Counted from the stretch's first letter, positions 1 to 7,551 are shown. The stretch is DNA of 13,372 bases from JBCDCU01 sp039180865 (GCA_039180865.1 JBCDCZ010000110.1:1-13372), one strand, 5' to 3'. Translations and numbers: made by a program. The notes: generated by a model not told the origin, from the sequence alone.

Positions 1-102
1 CTCGCAAATGTAGATGATTGTCTTTTGGAACCGGCTGTCTTCCATGCCTGGCATGGCGATGAGGAGTTGTCCCTTGAGGGAGGTGGTTTCGAAATCTGAC
101 AT
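1..102 (-). CDS. YqgE/AlgH family protein (UPF0301), 5' end only
   Basis: Only the first 34 codons are inside the window; the gene runs off the left edge. The translation starts MSDFETTSLKGQLLIAMPGM and continues with a segment resembling DSRFQKTIIYICE. The GQLLIAMPGM stretch followed by F-x-KTIIYIC is the recognisable N-terminal signature of the YqgE/AlgH family, a small cytoplasmic protein of poorly defined function that has been linked to alginate regulation in Pseudomonas by name only. The start is the ATG read from 102 downwards; no in-frame start was seen just upstream and the ribosome-binding site is weak. It diverges from the DsbD-like gene, with about 205 bases between them. The family call is fairly sure; function is unknown. 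Confidence 0.85.
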   Translation of the reverse strand, partial: MSDFETTSLKGQLLIAMPGMEDSRFQKTIIYICE

Positions 103-307
103 GGACCAGCTTCTGATTTTCCCCTTCACACCCGATTACACGAGCTGAGATTAACGAACGAAGGTCCCCCGAACAATCAATTAAATGTCATCACATAGTG
201 TCGGGACGCAAGGAATTTTTCATTCATATTAAAACCTGATCTGTTATCGGACTAATATGGTCTATCAGGCGTCTCGTTGGCGGGGCGATTGTAATTCTGG
301 GTAGTAC
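103..307. promoter_or_regulatory. Divergent intergenic region, yqgE-like / dsbD-like
   Basis: This 205-base AT-richer stretch must hold the promoters of both divergent genes. On the minus strand a TTGTTC and a TAATCT hexamer, 17 bases apart, are a weak candidate for the YqgE-like gene. On the plus strand TAATAT at 253-258 could be a -10 box, but I see no good -35 partner. No repeats or RNA gene were recognised here. Confidence 0.3.
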
Positions 308-1183
308 ATGATGCGATTTTTCGCCTTCTTCGCGGTTTTTTTTCTGATTTCCGGCTTCGCACAGGCCGCCGGATCGTTTCAGGGTGCAACTCCCTGGCAG
401 GAAGGTTATGGTTATAAGGTCAGGATCATTCCAGGCGGACTGAAGCCCAACGGACACTTTAGCGCTGCGCTCGACATCAAACTTGATGACGGTTGGAAGA
501 CCTATTGGCGCGTCCCCGGCGAAAACGGCATTCCGCCGGCATTGCACTTTGAAAAGTCCCGCAACCTTGAAGATATCGTTATCCATTGGCCGAAACCCGT
601 TCTCTTCAAGGACGGGGATGGTCAGTCAATCGGATACAAGGAGCGTCTCGTCCTCCCGTTCGAAGTGAAACCATATTCCTCAAAGACACCGGTCCACCTT
701 GTGATCGATACGTTCTTCGGTGTGTGTGCGGAAATCTGCGTCCCGGCTGATGCGAGCTTCGCCCTGGAATTGCGGGCTGATAACACCGATCCGAAAGCCG
801 CGATCTTGATCGAGGAGGCGATGCAGGAAGTTCCCGGAGCACCGGCGCCGCAGGGTCTTGATGTGCAGGTTGTAAAACTCGTCTCTCATGGTGGAGATGA
901 TTTCGTCTCGATCGACGTTCAGGTTCCCGCAAATCTAAAATCAAAGTTGGAAACTGCGCACAACGATCTTCTGGTCATCCTGGAAGGCCCCAAAGATTGG
1001 TATTTCACTCCGCTAAAGATCTCCGTTGCGGCACTGGGCGAAACGTTCGACCGTCCTTTCGGCATGGTCTCCGCAATGGTTCCGCTTCATCGCGAAAGGA
1101 TTGGCGTTCTCCCAGCCCACCTTAGAGCGACAATAGTGGCCGGCGATGATGCGATTGATACGATGGTTCCGCTCACACACTGA
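308..1183 (+). CDS. Exported DsbD N-terminal (alpha) domain-like protein
   Basis: A 291-residue protein beginning with a Sec signal peptide: a hydrophobic phenylalanine-rich stretch at residues 3-19 ending AQAAG, so cleavage near residue 20-21 and a periplasmic location. The mature part has the features of the DsbD N-terminal immunoglobulin-like domain: an aromatic region with GWKTYWRVPG (62-71), GIPP, and a GVCAEICVPA segment containing C140 and C144, where DsbD-alpha proteins carry their redox-active cysteine pair. The transmembrane domain and C-terminal thioredoxin domain of full-length DsbD are absent, so this is a stand-alone alpha-like domain. It could pass electrons to a periplasmic client, but its membrane partner is not visible here. 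ATG codons at 308 and 311 are both possible starts; the ribosome-binding site is poor for either. A peroxiredoxin follows on the same strand. The domain call is good; the role is inferred. Confidence 0.8.
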   Translation: MMRFFAFFAVFFLISGFAQAAGSFQGATPWQEGYGYKVRIIPGGLKPNGHFSAALDIKLDDGWKTYWRVPGENGIPPALHFEKSRNLEDIVIHWPKPVLFKDGDGQSIGYKERLVLPFEVKPYSSKTPVHLVIDTFFGVCAEICVPADASFALELRADNTDPKAAILIEEAMQEVPGAPAPQGLDVQVVKLVSHGGDDFVSIDVQVPANLKSKLETAHNDLLVILEGPKDWYFTPLKISVAALGETFDRPFGMVSAMVPLHRERIGVLPAHLRATIVAGDDAIDTMVPLTH

Positions 1184-1197
1184 AAAGCGCGTTTGGA

Positions 1198-1232
1198 ATC
1201 GGATGGACCGGTTAAATGGTCGGACTTCCGAT
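1198..1232 (+). terminator. Imperfect stem-loop after the DsbD-like gene
   Basis: ATCGGA (1198-1203) pairs with TCCGAT (1227-1232), and GACC (1206-1209) pairs with GGTC (1218-1221), giving a two-part stem with small internal loops 15 bases after the stop codon. No clean T-run follows, only a pyrimidine-rich stretch, so this is a weak terminator candidate or an mRNA 3' end structure. Confidence 0.3.
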
Positions 1233-1337
1233 CTCGCCAAGCTAAAATTGCTTTCTTTCCCTTTCCGAGTATTGCGCGTTTGCTATGTTTAGGCGGGTAA
1301 TGTGATTTCGTCCGCCAGTCCGGTGGACATTAACTTC

Positions 1338-1341
1338 GGAG
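1338..1341 (+). promoter_or_regulatory. Ribosome-binding site that sets the peroxiredoxin start
   Basis: GGAG lies 8 bases before the ATG at 1350. An in-frame upstream start at 1302 would add 16 residues with no resemblance to peroxiredoxins, so the ATG at 1350 is preferred. Confidence 0.65.
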
Positions 1342-1349
1342 ATCGAACG

Positions 1350-1835
1350 ATGGCTTTATCAGTAGGCGACGCCCTGCCGGATGCGACTTTGACCAAGATG
1401 ACTGACGAGGGACCGGCACCGGTTGATCTCAAGGAAATGGCTGCGGGCAAGAAAGTGGTTTTGTTTGGCGTGCCAGGAGCCTTTACGCCAACGTGTCACG
1501 GCAACCACCTGCCAGGTTTTCTCGATAACTTCGACGCCTTCAAGCAGAAGGGGATTGATGAGATCGCTGTTGTTTCGGTCAATGATCCGTTCGTGATGGA
1601 TCAATGGGCGACAGCAAGCGGGGGCGCTGGAAAAATCCATTTTCTCGCCGACGGCGCATGTGCCTTCACAAAAGCAATCGGTATGGACCTTGACCTCTCC
1701 GACTTCGGAATGGGGGTTCGCTCAAAACGCTATTCAATGCTGGTTGAAGACGGCGTGGTGAAGCAGCTCAATATCGAAGAGAGCCCCGTCGATGCGACGA
1801 AATCGGGTGCCGCCGCGATGCTGGCAACGCTCTAG
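1350..1835 (+). CDS. Peroxiredoxin, Prx5 / type II family
   Basis: A 161-residue cytoplasmic thiol peroxidase that reduces hydrogen peroxide and alkyl hydroperoxides using glutathione, glutaredoxin or thioredoxin. The Prx5-type active site is plain: PGAFTPTC with the peroxidatic cysteine at C49 and T46, VSVNDPFVM at 75-83, and GVRSKRY with the conserved arginine R124. Length fits single-domain bacterial Prx5 proteins, and there is no fused glutaredoxin domain. The only other cysteine is C104, in a GACAFTKA segment, so the enzyme may be a 1-Cys type or may use C104 in resolution. No signal peptide is seen with the chosen start. It lies 166 bases after the DsbD-like gene, so it probably has its own promoter (a CTATGT at 1283-1288 is a weak -10 candidate). 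It converges on rnhA with only 14 bases between stop codons. Confidence 0.93.
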   Translation: MALSVGDALPDATLTKMTDEGPAPVDLKEMAAGKKVVLFGVPGAFTPTCHGNHLPGFLDNFDAFKQKGIDEIAVVSVNDPFVMDQWATASGGAGKIHFLADGACAFTKAIGMDLDLSDFGMGVRSKRYSMLVEDGVVKQLNIEESPVDATKSGAAAMLATL

Positions 1836-1849
1836 ACGAAGACTTGACG

Positions 1850-2302
1850 TCAAACCAAGCCCTTGAAGGGTGCCATCCCGGCACGAGCCAATTCGTCAGC
1901 GCGCTTGTTTTCGGGATGGCCTGCATGGCCTTTGACCCAGTGAAACGTGACATCATGGCGAGCGCGCGCTTCTTCGAGCGCTTGCCATAGGTCAGAATTC
2001 TTTACCGGCTTCTTCGCCGACGTCTTCCAGCCGTTTCTTTTCCAGCCTTCGATCCAGCCGGTGACGCCCCCGCGCACATATTGAGAATCCGTGTGAAGAT
2101 CGACAAGGCACGGTTCCTTCAAGGCATTGAGCGCTTCAATCGCGGCCACTAGCTCCATTCGATTGTTTGTGGTCTCAGCTTCGCCGCCCATGAGTTCCTT
2201 TTCATGTGCTCCGAAACGCAAAAGCGCACCCCAACCGCCGGGCCCCGGATTGCCCGAACACGCGCCGTCCGTATAGATCTCAACCTGCTTCTTACCAGCC
2301 AT
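1850..2302 (-). CDS. rnhA: Ribonuclease HI
   Basis: A 150-residue endonuclease that cleaves the RNA strand of RNA-DNA hybrids, for example R-loops and leftover primers. The whole catalytic set is visible: D12 in YTDGACSGNPGPGG, E50 in NNRMEL, D72 in HTDSQYV and D136 in ENKRADELA, plus the flexible-loop histidine H126 in WVKGHAGH. The basic handle region (GWKRNGWKTSAKKPVKN, about residues 86-102) is present. Length is normal for the bacterial type I enzyme. It is the last gene of the likely ispH-thrB-rnhA unit, 20 bases after thrB; a GGAG sits 12 bases before the ATG, which is rather far. Its stop codon lies inside the 10-base palindrome TTGACGTCAA at 1844-1853. Confidence 0.97.
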   Translation of the reverse strand: MAGKKQVEIYTDGACSGNPGPGGWGALLRFGAHEKELMGGEAETTNNRMELVAAIEALNALKEPCLVDLHTDSQYVRGGVTGWIEGWKRNGWKTSAKKPVKNSDLWQALEEARARHDVTFHWVKGHAGHPENKRADELARAGMAPFKGLV

Positions 2303-2322
2303 GAGGCGTAAATGCTCCGGAT

Positions 2323-3282
2323 CTAAAGCCCATATTCCGTGGAAGATGACACGGATTCATGAAACCGCATCTTCCGCCAGTATTCCAGCGGATCATGGGG
2401 TGTGACGAGGGCGCCTGGTGGAACGTCTAACCAATCGTGCAGGCGCGTGAGCAGGAAGCGCAGAGCGGCACCGCGCGCCAGAATGGGTAGAGCGGCTTTT
2501 TCGGCGTCACTGAGCGGACGGACGCTCTCATAGCCTCTCAGCATGGCGCGGGCCTTGGTAATGTTGAACTGATAGTCGGCTTCGAAGCACCAGGCATTCA
2601 GGCAGATTGCGATATCGTACGCGAGCATGTCGTTGCACGCGAAGTAAAAATCGATCACGCCGGACAAAGTGTCTTTCAGGAAGAAGACATTATCCGGGAA
2701 GAGGTCAGCGTGGATGACACCAGCTGGAAGATCATCCGGCCAGGTCCTGGCAAGATCGCGCAGCGCCTCTTCGATTGCTGCGCGCAAACCTGTTTCGACC
2801 GTATCTGCCCGGCTCCTGGAAAGGTCGAAGAGCGGTCCCCATCCAGCAGGACCAAGGGCATTCGGGCGCGACATCTCAAAATCGGAACTGGCAATGTGCA
2901 GAGCCGCAAGCACCCGGCCGACCTCGGCGCAATGCGGTGCTTTTGGCTTCTTGACGGAAAAGCCTTCAAGGAATGTAAAGACCGCAGCTGGTCTGCCCTC
3001 AAGCATGCCGAGGGTTGATCCGCTCCTCATGCGCGCGGGCGTTGGACAGGAAAGACCGCGTGCGTTGAGGTGTTCCAATAGGTTTAGGAAGAACGGTAGA
3101 TCATCCGCAGAAACTCTCTTCTCATAGAGGGTGAGAATGAAGAGCGCCTGATCGGTACGGAGTAAATAGTTCGAGTTTTCAACGCCTTCGGCAATTCCCT
3201 TGAAGGATACCAGCGATCCGATATCGTAAAGCGCCAGAAACGCTTCAAGCGCCTCATCCGAAACTTCCGTATAGACCGCCAT
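2323..3282 (-). CDS. thrB: Homoserine kinase, ThrB2 (APH-fold) type
   Basis: A 319-residue cytoplasmic enzyme that phosphorylates L-homoserine with ATP to give O-phosphohomoserine, the substrate of ThrC. It belongs to the aminoglycoside-phosphotransferase / choline-kinase fold found in many alphaproteobacteria, not to the GHMP fold of the E. coli enzyme. Brenner's motif is clear as VIHADLFPDNVFF with D193 as catalytic base and N198, followed by the metal-binding VIDFYF with D211. The N-terminal lobe has GVENSNYLL (33-41), the nucleotide-binding hairpin. The N-terminus MAVYTEVSDEALEAFLALYD matches what is usual for this family, so the start is considered right even though there is no ribosome-binding site in the 22-base gap after ispH; translation may be coupled. 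A less specific family name would be aminoglycoside phosphotransferase-like kinase, but the rhizobial gene order favours thrB. Confidence 0.93.
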   Translation of the reverse strand: MAVYTEVSDEALEAFLALYDIGSLVSFKGIAEGVENSNYLLRTDQALFILTLYEKRVSADDLPFFLNLLEHLNARGLSCPTPARMRSGSTLGMLEGRPAAVFTFLEGFSVKKPKAPHCAEVGRVLAALHIASSDFEMSRPNALGPAGWGPLFDLSRSRADTVETGLRAAIEEALRDLARTWPDDLPAGVIHADLFPDNVFFLKDTLSGVIDFYFACNDMLAYDIAICLNAWCFEADYQFNITKARAMLRGYESVRPLSDAEKAALPILARGAALRFLLTRLHDWLDVPPGALVTPHDPLEYWRKMRFHESVSSSTEYGL

Positions 3283-3304
3283 CGTTTAGCGTTAAAGCGA
3301 GCGT

Positions 3305-4264
3305 TTAACTTGCAGCGCGTAATTCGCGTGGCAGGTTAAAGACGACGTCTTCGCGAATTGTGTCGACCACTTCAATGTCGAGATCGTAGCGCTCGGCAAA
3401 GGCATCAAGCACTTCCTCCACCAGCACTTCAGGCGCAGAGGCACCCGCGGTCACGCCGATCGATTTGATATCCTGGATCTTGTCCCATTCAATTTCAGAC
3501 GCGCGCTGGACAAGGAAGGATTTTGCGCAGCCTGCGCGCTCGGCCACTTCACGCAGGCGCTGCGAGTTTGACGAGTTCGGCGCGCCCACCACGATCATGG
3601 CATCCACAAGCTTGGCGACTGGCTTGACTGCATGTTGGCGGTTCGTCGTCGCGTAGCAAATATCTTCTTTGTGCGGGCCGTTGATCTCCGGAAAGCGCTC
3701 CTGGAGAATTCTGACGATCTCGGCAGTGTCATCGAGTGACAATGTGGTCTGGGTAATCCAGGCAAGCGGCTTGTCTGTTTCAGGCTGGTAGCTGAGTGCT
3801 GCCTCTTCGGTCTCGATCAGCTCGATCGAACCTGGTGGCAATTGACCCATGGTGCCAACGACCTCGGGATGCCCTTCGTGACCGACGAGAAGGATGTGCC
3901 GTCCCTTCTTGAAATGGATCTCTGCTTCGCGGTGAACTTTGGAAACAAGCGGGCAGGTCGCATCGAGGTAGAAGAGGTTTCGCTGCTCGGCATCCGCAGG
4001 CACGGATTTCGGAACGCCATGCGCGGAAAAGATAACCGGTTGCTCGGTTGGTGGAACCTCATCGAGTTCTTCAACGAAAATCGCACCTTTTTGGCGAAGG
4101 CCCTCGACAACATATTTGTTGTGAACAATTTCGTGGCGCACATAAACCGGCGCACCGTAGCGTTCAAGGGCGAGTTCTACAATTTGGATCGCCCGATCGA
4201 CACCGGCGCAAAAGCCCCGTGGCGCGCACATCTTCACATGCAGGATCGGTTTCGGATCGCTCAT
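3305..4264 (-). CDS. ispH: 4-hydroxy-3-methylbut-2-enyl diphosphate reductase
   Basis: IspH (LytB) catalyses the last step of the MEP pathway, turning HMBPP into IPP and DMAPP with an iron-sulfur cluster. Using the ATG at 4264 the protein is 319 residues. The three cluster cysteines are C19 in RGFCAGVDRAI, C104 in DATCPLVSKVH and C203 in DICYATTNRQ. Substrate-contact residues are also visible: H44 (VRHEIVH), H82 (SAHGVP), H129 and E130 (VGHEGHPE), and T171 (TQTTLS). A longer reading frame starts at 4303, but that ATG lies inside the -10 box of a good promoter, and a well-placed ribosome-binding site precedes 4264, so the shorter form is chosen. It heads the minus-strand unit with thrB (22 bases) and rnhA. 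Confidence 0.97.
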   Translation of the reverse strand: MSDPKPILHVKMCAPRGFCAGVDRAIQIVELALERYGAPVYVRHEIVHNKYVVEGLRQKGAIFVEELDEVPPTEQPVIFSAHGVPKSVPADAEQRNLFYLDATCPLVSKVHREAEIHFKKGRHILLVGHEGHPEVVGTMGQLPPGSIELIETEEAALSYQPETDKPLAWITQTTLSLDDTAEIVRILQERFPEINGPHKEDICYATTNRQHAVKPVAKLVDAMIVVGAPNSSNSQRLREVAERAGCAKSFLVQRASEIEWDKIQDIKSIGVTAGASAPEVLVEEVLDAFAERYDLDIEVVDTIREDVVFNLPRELRAAS

Positions 4265-4272
4265 AATATTTT

Positions 4273-4279
4273 CTCTTCC
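4273..4279 (-). promoter_or_regulatory. Ribosome-binding site of ispH
   Basis: Read on the minus strand this is GGAAGAG, 8 bases before the ATG at 4264. It supports that start over the in-frame ATG at 4303. Confidence 0.7.
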
Positions 4280-4300
4280 CGTGAAGCCCTTGACTACGCA

Positions 4301-4329
4301 CATATGCGGTGGCGAACCGTGCGGGTCAA
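4301..4329 (-). promoter_or_regulatory. Sigma70-type promoter of ispH-thrB-rnhA
   Basis: On the minus strand TTGACC (4329-4324) is followed after exactly 17 bases by CATATG (4306-4301), close to the alphaproteobacterial pattern TTGAC-N17-TATAT. Transcription would start near 4294, leaving a leader of about 30 bases with the ribosome-binding site in it. This implies that ispH is transcribed independently of the upstream GGDEF-EAL gene. Confidence 0.6.
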
Positions 4330-4399
4330 CCGGTTTTGTCGGATCTTAGGTAAGATGCGGCGAGATAACCATGTGGCGCATTGCGGCGCGAAAGGCCCT

Positions 4400-4426
4400 G
4401 GCACTCACATGATGGGGATAAGTGCC
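4400..4426 (-). terminator. Stem-loop after the GGDEF-EAL gene
   Basis: GGCACT and AGTGCC form a perfect 6-base-pair stem with a 15-base loop, starting 4 bases after the stop codon. No T-run follows on the minus strand, so it is at best a weak or Rho-assisted terminator. Confidence 0.3.
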
Positions 4427-4429
4427 GTC

Positions 4430-7327
4430 CTAGTGGGCGGCTTCAGGAAGTTCGCGGCGGATGAGTTTTTCAGCTTCAGCGGCACTTAGAGCCTCGGCGA
4501 AATGGAAGCCTTGTGCGAACTCGCATTGCAGTTTGTAGAGTTCGGCGACGTCATCATCCGATTCCGCGCCTTCAGCAATGACATCCATCCTGAGATCGTG
4601 CGCCATTTGGACAATTGAGCGCAGAATAATCGGCCGATCTTCTTCTTCATCGCCATGGACAAAAGAACGGTCGATCTTGATCGTATCGAAAGGAAAGCGC
4701 TGCAGATAAGCGAGCGACGAATATCCGGTTCCAAAGTCGTCGAGTGACAAACCGGCACCCAGTTCCTTGATCCGGTTCAAGACCTGATTGGCATGTTCGG
4801 GGTTCTCCATCATCAGGCTTTCGGTCACTTCAAGCTTCAATGTGCCGGGAATAAGCTGGTGATGAGAGAGGACGGTCTTCACATCGTTGATAAGGTCGTG
4901 GCGCAGCAATTGTCGGCTAGAGACATTGACGCTGACAAAGAGCGGATAATTGCCGCCGAGCATATCCTGCCATTGCGCAAGCTGGCGGGCTGCGGTCTCG
5001 AGCGCGAAAAGCCCGAGTTGCAGGATGAGTCCGGACTGTTCGGCAAGCGGGATGAAATCTGCCGCCGGGACGTTCCCGCGCTTAAGGCTGTTCCACCTTA
5101 AAAGGGCTTCGAACCCTGCAATGGATTTGTCCGACAGTCGGATGACCGGCTGATAGTGGACCGTGATTTCTTTGCGCTCCAACGCGCGGAGAAGATCGGC
5201 TTCCATGGAGAGCGGATCGTTGCGCAGATTGCGGAAAAGCGGCCGATAGGCTTCTATGCGGTCGCCACCGGCCCGTTTTGCCTGAAGCAGCGCCAGTTCT
5301 GCATCGTTCAGCATGTCATTGGTTTGCTGATCCTGACCGTCATACATTGCAATCCCGATCGACGCGGTCAGGAACACTTCGCGCTCGCCAAAGGTAATCG
5401 GTGCCCGTACAGCGCGGCGCAGATTGTCGGCGACGGATGCAATGCGCTCGGGATCCTGTTCCGACATCAACAACAGCCCGAAGCGATCACCGCCGAGCCG
5501 GGCGAGGCTGTCATGCGGTTTCAACAACCTGATAAGCCGCCGGGTAATCGCTATGATGATGCTGTCACCGACCGAAAGACCGAGGCTGTCATTGACGTTC
5601 TTGAACCGGTCGAGATCGAGAATGACGATTGACGGCTTCTTCGCACCGTCCAATTGCGCGTTGGTGAGTGCCATGTTGATGCGGTCAATGAACAGTGGCC
5701 GGTTTGCAAGGCCGGTCAGATTATCGTGCACGGCATCATGCAGCATGCGCTCTTCGGCCATTTTGCGTTCGGTCACATCGAGCAGCGTTCCGATACAGCG
5801 GATCACCTCACCGTCGGCTCCGACAATTGGGCGGGCACGTAATCGCATACAACGGAAATAGCTGTCATCGGCGCGCAACCGGAAGTCTTCCGCGATCTTA
5901 CCGCGCTTGTATTTGACAATGGCATCGAGCGTATTCTTGAAGCGGTCGCGGTCCGCCGGGTGGAGAATGGGCAACCAATTGCGGACAGGACCTTCCATGG
6001 AAGATGGTTTGAGCCCCAGGATGTCTTCGAGGCGCCCCCCGGTGTTCACCTTGTCACGCAAGACATCCCAGTCCCAGACGATGTCGCCGGCACCGACGAG
6101 CGCAAGTGCCTGACGCTCCGTATCGCTCACATAGTTCTCCGCGATCGCACCTGCGGAGAAGGCATGCTGCATGACGGTGAAGCCGAGGAGAAGGACAAAA
6201 AGGACAAGGCCGCCGATCAAGGCTGGCTGGACGATCTCATTGGTGATCGAACCTGTCACCGTGAGCCAGGCTCCGACAATCCAGGCAAGAAGCAGAAGCC
6301 AGGTGGGGAGGATCATGATGGCGCGATCGTATTTTCGCAGGCCCATATAGACGATCAGACCGACACCAAGGACGGCCGTAAGAGCCATAGAGAACCTCGC
6401 GATTCCGGCCGCTACCGGCGGGTCAATAAAGGCGACACCAAGCAGAACGCCGAGACCGATCAGCCAGCCGAGTGCCACCGTCGAATAGCTGACATGCCAT
6501 CGATTGAGATTGAGATAGGCGAAAAGAAAAATGTGCAGAGCAGCTGCGATGAACACTTCAGTTCCCGCGCGCCAGAATTGGTCTTCGCCGGGCCTCAGAT
6601 CGACAAGCCGGTTCCAGAAACCGAAGTCGACACAAACATAAAGCAGAACCGCCCAAGACAGGACCGCAGTCGCCGGGAACATTGCAGTCCCCTTCACGAC
6701 GAACAAGATCGTCAGGAATACGGCAAGGAGCCCGGAAATGCCGATAACGATACCGCGGTAAAGCGTAAAGCTGTTTACGGCTTCCTTATAGGCGTTGGGC
6801 TCCCACAGATAGATTTTCGGTACGGTGCGGGTACGCAACTCGCCGACATAGGTCACCACATCACCGGGATTGAGCGTGATCCGAAAAACGTCGGCTTCGA
6901 CATCCGGCACACGCACGGGTGCGAAGCCTTCGCTCGGGGTGATCGACGCAAGCCTTGAGGCCCCGAGATCGGGCCAGAAAAGCCGTGAGCCGGCGAGACG
7001 GAAGTGCGGCGTGACAAGATACCGGTCAATTTGCTGATCGGACGGGTTGGTGAGCGAGAAGATGATCCAGTGCGAGGCATTTGGATTTTCTTTCGCCCGA
7101 ACTTCGATACGGCGAACGATCCCGTCCTGATCGGGAGCGGTTGAAACAGCTATCCTGTCTTCAAGGTCGAAGCGTTTTTGGACGATATCGGTGAGATCGA
7201 AAGCCGTATCCTGATCGGGAATCACAATCGGTGTGGTCGCGAGGGCCGGAAGGCTGGAGATGAGAAAGAGGAGAACCGCGCCCACCACCGGAAACCAGCG
7301 CAACCAGATCGTTGAGCGAATGGTCAT
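4430..7327 (-). CDS. 7TM sensor with PAS, degenerate GGDEF and intact EAL
   Basis: A 965-residue inner-membrane c-di-GMP signalling protein. In order: signal peptide (1-30); periplasmic beta-rich sensor (about 40-175) resembling 7TMR-DISM extracellular domain 2; seven hydrophobic helices (about 188-385); cytoplasmic PAS (about 405-520); GGDEF (about 529-696); EAL (about 707-957). The cyclase motif reads GGDRF (612-616): the fourth-position glutamate is arginine, and the inhibitory-site RxxD position reads KPHD, so diguanylate cyclase activity is doubtful. The EAL domain keeps the catalytic set: E740 (EALLRW), N801, E833, D863 and D864 (DDFGTG), K884, E919 and Q939. It is therefore predicted to be mainly a c-di-GMP phosphodiesterase, with the GGDEF part perhaps a regulatory module. 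The ATG at 7327 is preferred because it places the signal peptide at the N-terminus; an in-frame ATG at 7450 would add 41 polar residues. It stands alone, 222 bases after the acetyltransferase gene and 165 before ispH. The signal sensed is unknown. Confidence 0.9.
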   Translation of the reverse strand: MTIRSTIWLRWFPVVGAVLLFLISSLPALATTPIVIPDQDTAFDLTDIVQKRFDLEDRIAVSTAPDQDGIVRRIEVRAKENPNASHWIIFSLTNPSDQQIDRYLVTPHFRLAGSRLFWPDLGASRLASITPSEGFAPVRVPDVEADVFRITLNPGDVVTYVGELRTRTVPKIYLWEPNAYKEAVNSFTLYRGIVIGISGLLAVFLTILFVVKGTAMFPATAVLSWAVLLYVCVDFGFWNRLVDLRPGEDQFWRAGTEVFIAAALHIFLFAYLNLNRWHVSYSTVALGWLIGLGVLLGVAFIDPPVAAGIARFSMALTAVLGVGLIVYMGLRKYDRAIMILPTWLLLLAWIVGAWLTVTGSITNEIVQPALIGGLVLFVLLLGFTVMQHAFSAGAIAENYVSDTERQALALVGAGDIVWDWDVLRDKVNTGGRLEDILGLKPSSMEGPVRNWLPILHPADRDRFKNTLDAIVKYKRGKIAEDFRLRADDSYFRCMRLRARPIVGADGEVIRCIGTLLDVTERKMAEERMLHDAVHDNLTGLANRPLFIDRINMALTNAQLDGAKKPSIVILDLDRFKNVNDSLGLSVGDSIIIAITRRLIRLLKPHDSLARLGGDRFGLLLMSEQDPERIASVADNLRRAVRAPITFGEREVFLTASIGIAMYDGQDQQTNDMLNDAELALLQAKRAGGDRIEAYRPLFRNLRNDPLSMEADLLRALERKEITVHYQPVIRLSDKSIAGFEALLRWNSLKRGNVPAADFIPLAEQSGLILQLGLFALETAARQLAQWQDMLGGNYPLFVSVNVSSRQLLRHDLINDVKTVLSHHQLIPGTLKLEVTESLMMENPEHANQVLNRIKELGAGLSLDDFGTGYSSLAYLQRFPFDTIKIDRSFVHGDEEEDRPIILRSIVQMAHDLRMDVIAEGAESDDDVAELYKLQCEFAQGFHFAEALSAAEAEKLIRRELPEAAH

Positions 7328-7551
7328 GGACCGCCTGCTGCACCGTGCGCCTTGCACTCCGGCGTATGATGAAAGATCCGGCAAAGTGGAACAGTGAGCG
7401 CGCCCAGGTGTCACTTTATCTGTCCTTCTCTTCACCCTTGCTCCGAACAAAATTAGCGAAACGCGGGATCTTCTCTTCCCGGCACTTCCAACACGTTTTC
7501 AACCGCCGGTAGCCTTGGCCCGGGCCGGATAGCAGCATGGCCGGGATGCGA
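7328..7551 (-). promoter_or_regulatory. Intergenic region upstream of the GGDEF-EAL gene
   Basis: These 224 bases must hold the end of the thrC operon and the promoter of the sensor gene. I see a small stem-loop CGGGA (7464-7468) / TCCCG (7477-7481), a perfect 10-base palindrome GGCCCGGGCC (7517-7526), and overlapping inverted repeats AAAGTG (7384-7389) / CACTTT (7412-7417) and AGTGA (7393-7397) / TCACT (7411-7415). None has a T-run and no convincing -35/-10 pair was found. Confidence 0.3.

Noticed and set aside
3283..3310. CGTTTA repeats and TTAAA/TTTAA arms in the ispH-thrB gap, considered as a CtrA box
   Set aside because: The spacing between the TTAA elements is not 7 bases, and the gap is internal to an operon.
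3842..4489. Plus-strand open frame of 215 codons across ispH and its upstream region
   Set aside because: It overlaps ispH, its promoter and the end of the sensor gene, with no domain or ribosome-binding site; a shadow frame.
5960..6958. Long plus-strand open frame (332 codons) opposite the sensor gene
   Set aside because: It is antisense to the 7TM/PAS region of a clearly real protein, its product is charged and low in hydrophobic order, and it has no family features. High-GC coding bias explains such frames.
7328..7450. 41-residue N-terminal extension of the sensor protein
   Set aside because: The added residues are polar and would bury the signal peptide; the ATG at 7327 directly starts a normal signal sequence.
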